A DNA stretch of 64,000 nucleotides from Streptomyces sp. NBC_01689 (GTDB taxonomy: Bacteria > Actinomycetota > Actinomycetes > Streptomycetales > Streptomycetaceae): the NCBI RefSeq assembly GCF_036250675.1, contig NZ_CP109592.1, forward strand, positions 1,984,001 through 2,048,000, given 5' to 3'. The notes under the pieces are model-generated. The model did not search any database, was not told the origin of the DNA, and saw only the letters and a program-made list of their open reading frames with translations. How positions within the stretch are numbered: position 1 is the first letter of the stretch; each line of letters starts with the position of its first letter. Position numbers and translations under genes: made by a program. This document shows positions 56,175 through 63,969 of the stretch, one piece after another.

Positions 56175-56193
56175 GGTAAAGAACAGTTAAATG
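56175..56193 (-). promoter_or_regulatory. Possible PHO box upstream of the phosphatase
   Basis: On the plus strand GGTAAAGAACA and GTTAAATG begin 11 nt apart, similar to the complement of the 11-bp GTTCACC-type direct repeats bound by PhoP in Streptomyces. The stretch is clearly AT-rich for this genome and lies 65-83 nt before the phosphatase ATG. Confidence 0.4.
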
Positions 56194-56236
56194 CGATCTC
56201 CGGATTGACTGAACACCGCAAGATGTCTGGACAGGT

Positions 56237-57445
56237 TCACGCGAGGGACACACGTTGCACGAACCACACCAGGCCCATCGCCGCGACGCCCGCGGAGATG
56301 GTCCCGGTGGTCCACAGGCCGGTCCGCGGTGCCTGACGGCGGATCAGGAGCAGCAGCGGGAAGACCACCGTGATGATGGCCAGCTGCACCGCCTCGATAC
56401 CTACGTTGAACACCAGCAGCGACCAGAGCAGGGTCCACGACCACGCGTCGTGGATACCCAGGGCGCCCGCGAAGCCCAGCCCGTGCACGAGACCGAAGCA
56501 GAACACGACACCCAGCCGGGTCCAGCCCGCGCGGTCCAGGCCGAAGTGCCCCTCCCCTGTCGACCCGAGGTCGGGCGCCGTGTTCCCGCGCCGCCACACC
56601 CGCCACAGGTACCAGCCGGCGACGACGGCGATGGACAGGGCGATGACCGGTTCCACCACCGCCGGGGGCACGTCCACCACGCCGAGGGCGGCGAGCAGGA
56701 AGGTCACCGAGTGGGCCAGGGTGAAACTCGTGGCGGCGAGCACGACTTCGCGCGGGCGCCGCGAACCCGCGATCAGCGCCAGCAGGAAGAGGATGTGGTC
56801 GATGCCGGTCAGCAGATGTTCCGCGCCGAGGCGGAAGAACTCCCAGAACCGCTCGTACCAGGACTGCCCGATCGAGAAGGACGGATGCTTCCCGTCGAGC
56901 GCCGCGCTGCCCGAACGGCCGCCTACCTCGTAGGTGACGATCGTCTTGGCGTCGCGGACGTAGCCCTCCGTGTCCGGGAAGAGTCCGCTGCGTACCGTGT
57001 GGTCGGCGCCCTCGGCCGGACAGGTCCAGTCGAGCACCAGTCCCGCGTACGGCACGCCCTCGTGGCGTCCGATGGTGAAGTCGCCGGTCCGCGTGGCCCG
57101 GCAGGCCGTCCCGCCCGAGGTGACCGAGAACCGGTCGGTCACGTACGTCATGGCGGAGCCCGCGTGCGCGCGGAGCGCCGCGCCCTGCTGGGCGGCGTCC
57201 CCCGCGTCGAACGCGGCGGTGCCGGCACGGAACAGCGGGTCGTCGTGTCCGGAGTCGGCGGCGGAGACCACGAAGAGGTCGTACTCGACGTCCACGGCCG
57301 TCCGCAGCCGGCCCCCGTCCGCTTCGCTGACATGGACGTAGACGGTCGAGCTGAACCCGTGCGCGACGGCCGGGCCGCCGGCACACAGGAGGGTGAACAC
57401 CGCGGCGGCGAGGGCGAGGAGGCCGCGGCGGAACAGTCGTGACAT
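56237..57445 (-). CDS. HupE/UreJ-like membrane protein
   Basis: A 402-residue exported-then-membrane protein. Signal peptide about 1-28 ending at PAVAHG; an extracytoplasmic beta domain (about 30-180) with a Cys pair (GTACRATRTGDF, LDWTCPAEG); then about six hydrophobic segments with LLTGIDHILFLLALI, FTLAHSVTFLLA and GLVHGLGFAG. His-rich membrane motifs like these mark the HupE/UreJ_2 family, linked to nickel/cobalt uptake. The ATG follows AAGGAG. It lies 126 nt upstream of the metallophosphatase, in the same direction. Confidence 0.85.
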   Translation of the reverse strand: MSRLFRRGLLALAAAVFTLLCAGGPAVAHGFSSTVYVHVSEADGGRLRTAVDVEYDLFVVSAADSGHDDPLFRAGTAAFDAGDAAQQGAALRAHAGSAMTYVTDRFSVTSGGTACRATRTGDFTIGRHEGVPYAGLVLDWTCPAEGADHTVRSGLFPDTEGYVRDAKTIVTYEVGGRSGSAALDGKHPSFSIGQSWYERFWEFFRLGAEHLLTGIDHILFLLALIAGSRRPREVVLAATSFTLAHSVTFLLAALGVVDVPPAVVEPVIALSIAVVAGWYLWRVWRRGNTAPDLGSTGEGHFGLDRAGWTRLGVVFCFGLVHGLGFAGALGIHDAWSWTLLWSLLVFNVGIEAVQLAIITVVFPLLLLIRRQAPRTGLWTTGTISAGVAAMGLVWFVQRVSLA

Positions 57446-57617
57446 GGTGCTCCTTCGGGTTGCCCGTGCACGCTCCATGTCATCGGTGAACTCGCGCCGC
57501 CGGGTCGGCGAACGCCACAAGAACAAGCGTGCGGACCGGCTCTCCGGGGCGGGAACTCCGCGGCCGGGAGCGCAGGATGGTGGCGTACCGCCCGCCACCA
57601 CCCGAAGGACGAACACC

Positions 57618-58289
57618 TTGCGCCCCCCGCTCAGCGTCCTGGCCGCACTGGCCGCGGTCGCCGCGCTGGTCACCGGATGCGGTGCCGGCGACGACTGGTC
57701 AGGTCCACACCCCCGACCCACCCCGGTAGGCGCCCTCGGCGCCGGCTTCGTCGACCCCGCCCGGCAGCCCCGTCCCGAGGCGACCACCACCCCACGGCCC
57801 GGCTCCTGGAACGGCGTCCACCCGCCGAAGGACTACCGGGTCGTCCTGCTCACCGCCGGCCACGACGGCCCGACGAATACCCTCGTCACGGCGGTCAGGT
57901 CGTGGGCCGACGCCGAAGGCCTCTCGCTGCGCACCGTCACCGCCTCGGACGCCTCCGACCTCGTCCCGGGCATCACCAGGGCCCTCGACATGCGGCCGGA
58001 CCTCGTCATCAGCGCCGGCAACGATCTCGTCGACCCCCTGGCGATGGTCACCCCGAACCATCTCGCGCAGCAGTTCCTCGTCGTGGGCGCCGAGTTGGCC
58101 GAGCCCACCGCGAACGTGACCGCCGTCGACTGGTCCGGCGCGTCCTTCCGCGGCGAGGGCCTCGGCATGTCGTCGACCTACGACGCGCGTTCGTTCACCG
58201 ACCGGCGCTGCTCGGCCGCCGTCAGGGCCGGGGTGGCGGCCGTGCTCCACGGGCTCACGGGGATCGTGCTCTGGCTCGACCAGGTGTAA
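57618..58289 (+). CDS. Lipoprotein, BMP/periplasmic-binding-like
   Basis: A 223-residue lipoprotein. The TTG start at 57618 follows AAGGAC; it leads directly to the signal peptide and lipobox LVTGC with Cys21. After a Pro-rich stretch comes a binding-protein-like fold (YRVVLLTAGHDGPTNTLVTAV, DLVISAGNDLVD), similar to BMP-type nucleoside or LacI-like periplasmic proteins but short, with one lobe pair reduced. No transporter genes are adjacent. It is divergent from the HupE-like gene. Confidence 0.72.
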   Translation: MRPPLSVLAALAAVAALVTGCGAGDDWSGPHPRPTPVGALGAGFVDPARQPRPEATTTPRPGSWNGVHPPKDYRVVLLTAGHDGPTNTLVTAVRSWADAEGLSLRTVTASDASDLVPGITRALDMRPDLVISAGNDLVDPLAMVTPNHLAQQFLVVGAELAEPTANVTAVDWSGASFRGEGLGMSSTYDARSFTDRRCSAAVRAGVAAVLHGLTGIVLWLDQV

Positions 58290-58342
58290 CGGCGGGACCG
58301 TGGGACCGGCGGAGGAGCGGGGTACGAGGCTCCACGACCGAA

Positions 58343-58367
58343 GGCCCCCGTCTCCGGAACGGGGGCC
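58343..58367 (+). terminator. Hairpin terminator after lipoprotein gene
   Basis: Arms GGCCCCCGT and ACGGGGGCC with a 7-nt loop, 53 nt after the stop. Confidence 0.8.
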
Positions 58368-58510
58368 CTGACGAGCGGTTCCGCACCCGGTCGTACGGCC
58401 GGCGCGGCCACAGCTCTCCCGTACGGTGCGACGGGCCGGGTCCGCCGGTCCGGATCCGGGTCCGGCGACGACGGGTCACCGTCGCGGCCGGAACGGTCCC
58501 GCACCGCGCG

Positions 58511-59290
58511 TCATCTTCTGTGCAGGTTCGCCACCAGCGCCGCCCCGCGGCTCCGGATCCCGTGTGGGGAGGGGATGTCTGGCCGGCGGTCCGGGGTGTC
58601 GGAGTCGGACGGCACCAGGGCCTCCGGGTACCGGCTCGGCGAGGTGTGCGCCGGCACGGCCGGAATCACCCGGTCCGCGATGGGGCCGCTCTCCAGGGCG
58701 TACGTCCCCGGGGGCAGTTCCGCCCGCCGGGCCACGCCGGTGATGACCCGTCCCGGTCTCCCGTGGCCCTTGATCCGGGCGACCGTCCCCGCCACCCGTC
58801 CGTTACCCGCGGAAAGCCCGAGGGCGTCCTTGCGCTCCTGGATGTGCTGGAACCGGCGGAAGATGTCCGCGGCGTGCGAGAAGTCGGCCGTGGATCCCGA
58901 TTCGAGGCGGCTCTTCGCGGCCAGCAGGTCACGGTAGACGGCACTGTAGGCGCTGCACAGCTTGATGGCCTCGTCGGCGCGATCGCTCAGACCGCTGGCG
59001 TGCGGGGCGACGATCACGAGCGCGGCGAGCCCCGACAGCGCGGAGACGACCACCTGGGCGCCGAACTGCGAGGACTCGGCGATCGCGGGCCAGACGAGCA
59101 GCCCCGCCGTGAGGCTGAGCCCCGCCGAGGCGAGTGTGTAGATCCGGACCCTCCGCACCAGTCCGGCGGCTTCCCGCGGCATGCGGCCGGCCCAGTGACC
59201 GGCGTCCTCGGCGCTCTCCTCGAGGAGCCTCAGCATCACCTCGTCGGCCGAGTTCTTCGGCTGTCTGAATACCTTGGACAGTAGTTTCAT
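58511..59290 (-). CDS. Two-TM protein, SLATT-like
   Basis: A 259-residue protein. An N-terminal helical part (SADEVMLRLLEESAEDAGHW) leads to two closely spaced membrane segments at about 50-70 and 77-97, followed by an amphipathic helical region (SDRADEAIKLCSAYSAVYRD, IFRRFQHIQERKDAL) and a disordered Pro/Ser-rich tail. This resembles SLATT-domain proteins, two-TM effectors linked to nucleotide-signal defence, but the match is by layout only. The ATG at 59290 is preceded by GAGAG. No SMODS, SLOG or nuclease gene is adjacent. Confidence 0.6.
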   Translation of the reverse strand: MKLLSKVFRQPKNSADEVMLRLLEESAEDAGHWAGRMPREAAGLVRRVRIYTLASAGLSLTAGLLVWPAIAESSQFGAQVVVSALSGLAALVIVAPHASGLSDRADEAIKLCSAYSAVYRDLLAAKSRLESGSTADFSHAADIFRRFQHIQERKDALGLSAGNGRVAGTVARIKGHGRPGRVITGVARRAELPPGTYALESGPIADRVIPAVPAHTSPSRYPEALVPSDSDTPDRRPDIPSPHGIRSRGAALVANLHRR

Positions 59291-59592
59291 AGCGCTCTCA
59301 ACGGTTGACGGACACTGAGCCGACAGAGATAGCACCAGATCGCCGCCCCGGACATCGACGCGCATATGGTCTGCTAAACATTCATCCTCTTCGGCGACCC
59401 TTGGTGGGTGAGTGAGAGCACGGGCGGCCCGGCGAGCGGGGCCGAAAGCCCCGATGCCCGGGTCCGCGTGGAGCGACACGCGGAACGGCCGAAGAACACT
59501 TAGTATGGCGTAACAGGTTTTACCGGGCGCGACCCTTCCCGTGGGCCCCGGGGCTCACGCGGGCGGCGCCCCTGGAAGCCTCCCCACATGCC
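59291..59592. other. Gene-free 302-bp gap
   Basis: Contains the unrecognised promoter of the SLATT-like gene and AT-richer stretches (CATATGG near 59364, TAGTAT near 59503). No gene seen. Confidence 0.5.
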
Positions 59593-59629
59593 GGAGACTC
59601 CGGCCCGATTGCAGCGGGCCGGAGTCTCC
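59593..59629 (-). terminator. 15-bp terminator of small secreted protein, copy 2
   Basis: Arms GGAGACTCCGGCCCG and CGGGCCGGAGTCTCC with loop ATTGCAG, the same loop as the terminator at 50442-50478. The stem differs at two positions on each arm, with pairing kept. Confidence 0.9.
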
Positions 59630-59655
59630 CTGTGGTGCGGACGCTCCCGTGGGGA

Positions 59656-60201
59656 CTAGTCGCGGTCGCCGCCGCCGAAGCCACCACGGTCGCCGCCGCC
59701 GTAGCCGCCGCCGTAACCACCGTGGTGGTTCTCGACGACGCGGAAGCTGCCCACGACGCCGTCGCGGACCTTCACGCCACCGTGCACGCGGAACGGCACG
59801 ACACCGTTGCTGGTGCTCCAGGGACCGACCGTGGCGAGCGGCGAACCGTTGTCACAGGTCGCGCCACGGAAGACCTCGACGGTCTTGTGGCTGTCGTTAC
59901 GGACGTTGAAGCTGCGGGAACCGAGACCGCTGACCACGGTGATGCAACCCCAGGAGCGAGCGGAGTACGAACGCTCGTTGAAGTCGATCCGGCCCTCGTA
60001 GTGGCGACCGCCACCACGGTTGCCGCCGCCTCCTCCTTCGTTGCCCTTCGACTGTCCGCTGTCGCCACCCATGGGGGCAACCTGCTGGACGGCGGGCGCG
60101 GCTTCGGGAGCGGAGGAGGCCGAGGCGTAGGTGACGCCCGTGGCGACAAGGGCCGCAGCGGCCGCAGCGGTGGCAGTCACCGCAATGTTGCGCGTGGTCA
60201 T
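59656..60201 (-). CDS. Small secreted protein of unknown function, copy 2
   Basis: A 181-residue paralogue of the protein at 50510-50995. Signal peptide about 1-29; Gly-rich linker; the same domain with CITVVSGLGSRSFNVRNDS and VEVFRGATCDNG. It differs mainly by a longer linker and an added C-terminal Gly/Tyr tail (GGYGGGYGGGDRGGFGGG), which could aid self-association or wall binding. The ATG at 60201 follows GGGAAAA. Upstream element and terminator are shared with copy 1. Function unknown. Confidence 0.82.
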   Translation of the reverse strand: MTTRNIAVTATAAAAAALVATGVTYASASSAPEAAPAVQQVAPMGGDSGQSKGNEGGGGGNRGGGRHYEGRIDFNERSYSARSWGCITVVSGLGSRSFNVRNDSHKTVEVFRGATCDNGSPLATVGPWSTSNGVVPFRVHGGVKVRDGVVGSFRVVENHHGGYGGGYGGGDRGGFGGGDRD

Positions 60202-60637
60202 GTCGGTTTTCCCTATCTCTGAGACGTCGGCCGCACCGGCCGATCTGTGAGTGAACGTACCGATAATCCCTTTATCTTCAATATCGGACACGCGGATTTA
60301 CGATCACAGGCACCCGAATGGACGCACGAGGCTCGGGCGCGCACTCTCGGGGGTGCTCGACCGTCTCTCCAATTCGCCTCACACAAAAGGGAGTTGATGT
60401 CCAACGAGCACGGGCGCGCGGCGCGCGGAACCGTGCGCCACGCCGCGCCGACACGGCCGTGAACGACCGACACGCCGTGCCGCCCCGTCCCCATCTGCCA
60501 CGTCCGGGCGTCCGCCACACCCTCCGGCAGCGGTCGGCGGACGCCGTTCGGGAAGGACGCCTGGGCCGGGCCGGGACTGACGCCGGCCGGCCTTCACCCG
60601 ACCGGGCTATTCGACGACGGGACGGCGCGGCGTCCGC
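60202..60637. other. Upstream region of copy 2, no intact gene
   Basis: Holds the conserved element at 60260-60287. A plus-strand frame from GTG 60247 (71 codons) begins SERTDNPFIFNIGHAD and has a counterpart in copy 1 without a start codon; I treat it as a by-product of conserved regulatory DNA. Confidence 0.45.
60260..60287 (-). promoter_or_regulatory. Conserved upstream element, copy 2
   Basis: CCGATA and TATCGG arms with inner GATAA/TTATC dyad. Same length and position relative to the gene as copy 1; only three bases differ within the element. Confidence 0.6.
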
Positions 60638-61189
60638 TCAGGACGGCCGCCCGCCGAACCGCCAGTCATGGACCTCGACGCAGGCGTACCGGTCCGCCGT
60701 CAGCACGGCGCCCGCCGCGTCCCCGTCCGGCGCGCGGAGCAGCGCCGCCGTTCCCAGCCAGTCGGCCCCGTCGTCGGACAGCAGCGGCCCGTACGCGATC
60801 AGCTCCTCCTCCCGGCCTGGCGGTACGACGAGATCGGCGGCCTCCCCCTCGCCGAGCCCGAGTACCAGATACCGGTTCCCACCGGTACGGCCACCGGGAA
60901 AGTCCCACATGGTGCGCCCGAGCGTGTTGCGCCACCGGCGCAGCAGCACGTCCCGGTACGCACCGGCCTGGTAGCCGGGCTCGTCGAAGGCGAAGGCGCG
61001 GGCGGCGGCCGCGGACGGCAGATCGACGAGGTGCACACTGCCCGTGAGGGTGCCGTCCTCGGCGAAGGTCGGGCCGCGGGCGATCATCTCCCGGGCGTAG
61101 CCGTCCATGTAGGACCAGTGCGTTTCCAGCAGTCGGCCGCGCAACGGGAGGCAGCCGGCCCGGTCCTGGTGGTAGCAGAGAAACTCCAT
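60638..61189 (-). CDS. YCII-related domain protein
   Basis: A 183-residue protein. The first half (FLCYHQDRAGCLPLRGRLLETHWSYMD, GSVHLVDLPSAAAARAFAFDEPG) fits the YCII dimeric alpha-beta barrel, including the His/Asp-type pair. A second beta-rich half (LVVPPGREEELIAYGPLLSDDG, VEVHDWRFGG) looks like a diverged repeat. YCII proteins are small enzymes or binding modules of unclear role. The ATG at 61189 follows GGGGAGA. It stands alone between the secreted protein copy 2 and GH5 genes. Confidence 0.78.
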   Translation of the reverse strand: MEFLCYHQDRAGCLPLRGRLLETHWSYMDGYAREMIARGPTFAEDGTLTGSVHLVDLPSAAAARAFAFDEPGYQAGAYRDVLLRRWRNTLGRTMWDFPGGRTGGNRYLVLGLGEGEAADLVVPPGREEELIAYGPLLSDDGADWLGTAALLRAPDGDAAGAVLTADRYACVEVHDWRFGGRPS

Positions 61190-61334
61190 GCCCCGGACTC
61201 TCCCCGCCGCGCGCCCACATCTCAACGGGCCGACCGGGTGCGGGCGGGAAGGCCGCCGTGGCCGGCGCGCCCGTGCGCGCCTCGGACCACGAGGCACGCA
61301 CGGGTGCGCCGATGCGGCGCGACGGCCGGACGGA

Positions 61335-63251
61335 TCAGCTCAGCGCGCGGCACAACAGGGCCGCGGGGCCCGGGTTGGCTCCCAGCCGGGTGGTGAAGGC
61401 GATCCCGGCGGCGTACTCGCCGTCGGCGCACTGGCCCTTGTAGTCGCCGTAGGCGAAGTCGCCGCCGGAGGCGCCGGCGGGACGGTTGTCGGACCGGTCG
61501 AACCAGACGGTGCGCCCGGTGCCGCCCAGCGCCGCGCGGGCGGGCACGCACAGGGCCGCCGAGGTGCGGCCACCCCGACGGCTGTAGCCGATCAGGTAAC
61601 TCCCCTGGGGACACTGGAACTTGGTGTATCCCGAGGCCCAGTCGCCGCCGGAGGGGACGTTGCGCTCGTCGGTGACGACCGTCTGCCCGCCGCCCGCCGC
61701 GCGCAGGTCCCCGGTGGTGACGTCGGTGCACAGTCCGCGGCCGCCGGTGTGGCCGAGCCCGATCAGCCGCTCGCCGTCGGGGCAGGCCGCCTTGTAGGCG
61801 CCCGGGTCCCAGTCACCGCCGGCACGCACCCGCAGTGACTCCACCTGGTCGCCGTGGTCGGTGGTGAGCATGTGCCAGCCGGCGACGGTGACGACCGGCC
61901 CGGTGCGGGTCGGGGCGCTCATGAGCCGGTCCCACGCGGTGGCGCGCCAGTCGGACCGGTCGAGGATGCCGTAGCGGTTGCCCGCGGTGTCGTAGCGCAG
62001 CAGGGACCAGTCGTCGTGTCCTTCCCACCCGACGAGCGGCCAGTAGGCGAAATCGGCGTCGCGGTCGGCGAAGTAGTCGGTGATGTTGCCGAACCAGGTG
62101 CGGGCGGCCGTGCCGGTCTCCCCCGCCCCGATGCCGAACTCACTGACCCAGACGGGTGCGGTGAAGTGCTGGTTCCCCTGCTCGACGAAGAGGGCCTGGT
62201 CGTCGAGGGTCTGGAAGAGCTGGTCCCGGGTGAGGTCCTGGTAGCGGGCGTCATGGGTCTCGCCGATCCCGGTGGCGCCGCTGTGGCTGGGGCCGGTGTA
62301 TCCGTAGAAGTGGGCGGAGTACACGAGCTTGTGGGCGGCGACGAGGGTGTGGGAGAGCGTGCGGGCCGGAGCGAGGGTGGGCCGGCCGTGCGGCAGTCCG
62401 TCGACCGGCAGGCCGGTCCAGTTGATGCCCTCGATGACGATGAGCAGGTCCGGGTCGGCCTCGGTCAGGATGCGGTCGGCGGCGAGTTGCGCCGCCGCGT
62501 ACCAGTCGTGGGCGTCGCCCTGACCCCAGTTGGGATCGTCCAGCACGTCCCGGCGCACCTCGTTGTAGAGGTCCGCGCCCACCACGCCGGGGTCACCCGC
62601 GTAGCGACGGGCCATGAAGACCCAGTCGTCCGCCCACTGCTGGGTGGACTGGGCGCTGTTCCACCGCTCGTTGCCGTCGATGCCGCAGCACCAGCGGGAG
62701 GTGTTGGTGTGGTTGTTGAGGATGACCGCGAACCCGTCTCCGGTGAGGGCGGCGACGACGGCGTCGTACACCTGGAGGGGTGTGCGGCCGCGCAGTTGCG
62801 GATTGGCCGTCACCGCGGCGTCCGGTACCGGCGCCGTGGCGTGGATCATCTCGTTGGAGAAGGGCAGCCGGATGCTGTTGATGCCGAGCCGGTGGAAGTC
62901 GCCGAGCAGTTGCGCCAGGGGGACGCGGTCCAGGCCGAGAGGGACGCCGTAGGAGTTCTGGCCCGCGTGGTGTTCGGCCGGGTCGGCGGTGCTCCCGCTG
63001 CCGGTCCAGGAGCCCTGTGCTCCGTCCCAGTTGGCCGACTCGAGCCGGAAACGGTTGCCCGCCGCGTCGACGATGTACCGCCCGCGGGTCGACAGCGGCG
63101 GTTGCCAGGTCCTGGCCGCCGGGGCGTCGGCGGAGACCGCCGGACCACCCGGAGACTCCTTCGTCGCGGCGACGGCCCCGGGCGCCGTGGCCAGCAGCAG
63201 GAGAGCCGCCGTCGCTAATGTCAGGTACTTGCCAAGTCTGCGCGTCGCCAT
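61335..63251 (-). CDS. Secreted GH5 glycosidase with C-terminal Cys-rich repeats
   Basis: A 638-residue exported glycosidase (cellulase/mannanase superfamily). Signal peptide about 1-29. The GH5 domain has INSIRLPFSNEM, VILNNHTNTSRWCCG, acid/base E231 (LYNE) and nucleophile E371 (VWVSEFG). After about residue 455 come three related 55-residue units with CPDGERLIG, CPQGSYLIGYS and CADGEYAAG motifs and single distant cysteines, probably disulfide-bonded binding repeats. The ATG follows GGAGG. It cuts a beta-1,4-glycan outside the cell; which one is unknown. Confidence 0.9.
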   Translation of the reverse strand: MATRRLGKYLTLATAALLLLATAPGAVAATKESPGGPAVSADAPAARTWQPPLSTRGRYIVDAAGNRFRLESANWDGAQGSWTGSGSTADPAEHHAGQNSYGVPLGLDRVPLAQLLGDFHRLGINSIRLPFSNEMIHATAPVPDAAVTANPQLRGRTPLQVYDAVVAALTGDGFAVILNNHTNTSRWCCGIDGNERWNSAQSTQQWADDWVFMARRYAGDPGVVGADLYNEVRRDVLDDPNWGQGDAHDWYAAAQLAADRILTEADPDLLIVIEGINWTGLPVDGLPHGRPTLAPARTLSHTLVAAHKLVYSAHFYGYTGPSHSGATGIGETHDARYQDLTRDQLFQTLDDQALFVEQGNQHFTAPVWVSEFGIGAGETGTAARTWFGNITDYFADRDADFAYWPLVGWEGHDDWSLLRYDTAGNRYGILDRSDWRATAWDRLMSAPTRTGPVVTVAGWHMLTTDHGDQVESLRVRAGGDWDPGAYKAACPDGERLIGLGHTGGRGLCTDVTTGDLRAAGGGQTVVTDERNVPSGGDWASGYTKFQCPQGSYLIGYSRRGGRTSAALCVPARAALGGTGRTVWFDRSDNRPAGASGGDFAYGDYKGQCADGEYAAGIAFTTRLGANPGPAALLCRALS

Positions 63252-63969
63252 GGGACCTCCGCGAGTGGGTGGTGGTGCACGGACGGGGGTGCGCGCGCCG
63301 GACATCGCCTCGGGGGGCACGGGTCGCGGCGATGCGCGCCGGACCGGAACGGCCACCGGAACGACGTTGACACCGAGGGGACTTGAGCCTTCCCTCCGCC
63401 CGCGGGCACAGCCCGGATCCTAGCGGGAAGGCGGTGCCACGGGGGAGGTTCCGGGCCGCCCCGACGACGTGCGCCGTGCGGTACGCGGCGCCGTGCGCAA
63501 CGCCGAACGCGGCGCCGTGCGCAACGCCGAACGCGGCGGCGTGCGCGGCGCGGCGCCATGCGCGGCGCGGTACACGCAAAGGGAAAACCCCGGCACGCAC
63601 GTCCGGCCGCGCTCGGGCTCGGTGTCGGCAGCCGGTGCCTGCGCGAGCCGTCCGCCAGGTCGCCGCACGCTGCTCTCGGTGACAACACCCGCCACCCGAA
63701 AGCCAGTTGTTCATGTGACGCGAGCTCCCCGGCTCTTGCCTGCTTGGGCATGAGCACGCCATCATTACCGCCGGGTATCTACTCGCATAGACACCTGCTT
63801 CTCCCGTTCCTCCCGCTTCGCCGCATTCCGCTTTCCCGCTTCACCGGCTCCCCAGGGACCACCGGCATGTCCGGCTTCCCCGGCTCGCCCTGTTCCCTCT
63901 GTCCGACCAGCTCGACCAGCTCCGCTGACAGCGACCATCCGTCCCCCCGTTTCCAGGAGGATCGCCCCA
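63252..63969. other. 718-bp gap without gene
   Basis: Contains a tandem repeat near 63487 and C/T-rich leader-like DNA from about 63800. Upstream regions of the GH5 gene and of the gene at 63970 lie here; no clear promoter seen. Confidence 0.5.
63487..63534. repeat. 24-bp tandem duplication
   Basis: Two perfect copies of a unit beginning GGCGCCGTGCGCAACGCC (63487-63510 and 63511-63534), flanked by degenerate GGCGCGG copies. Confidence 0.9.

Noticed and set aside
54116-56179. A 687-codon plus-strand frame opposite the phosphatase
   Set aside because: Val/Arg-rich shadow of the minus-strand gene, which has full motifs, signal peptide and ribosome site.
60247-60462. 71-codon plus-strand ORF with counterpart near 51040
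   Set aside because: No ribosome site, no start in copy 1, and conservation is explained by the shared regulatory element; left as an alternative in the findings.
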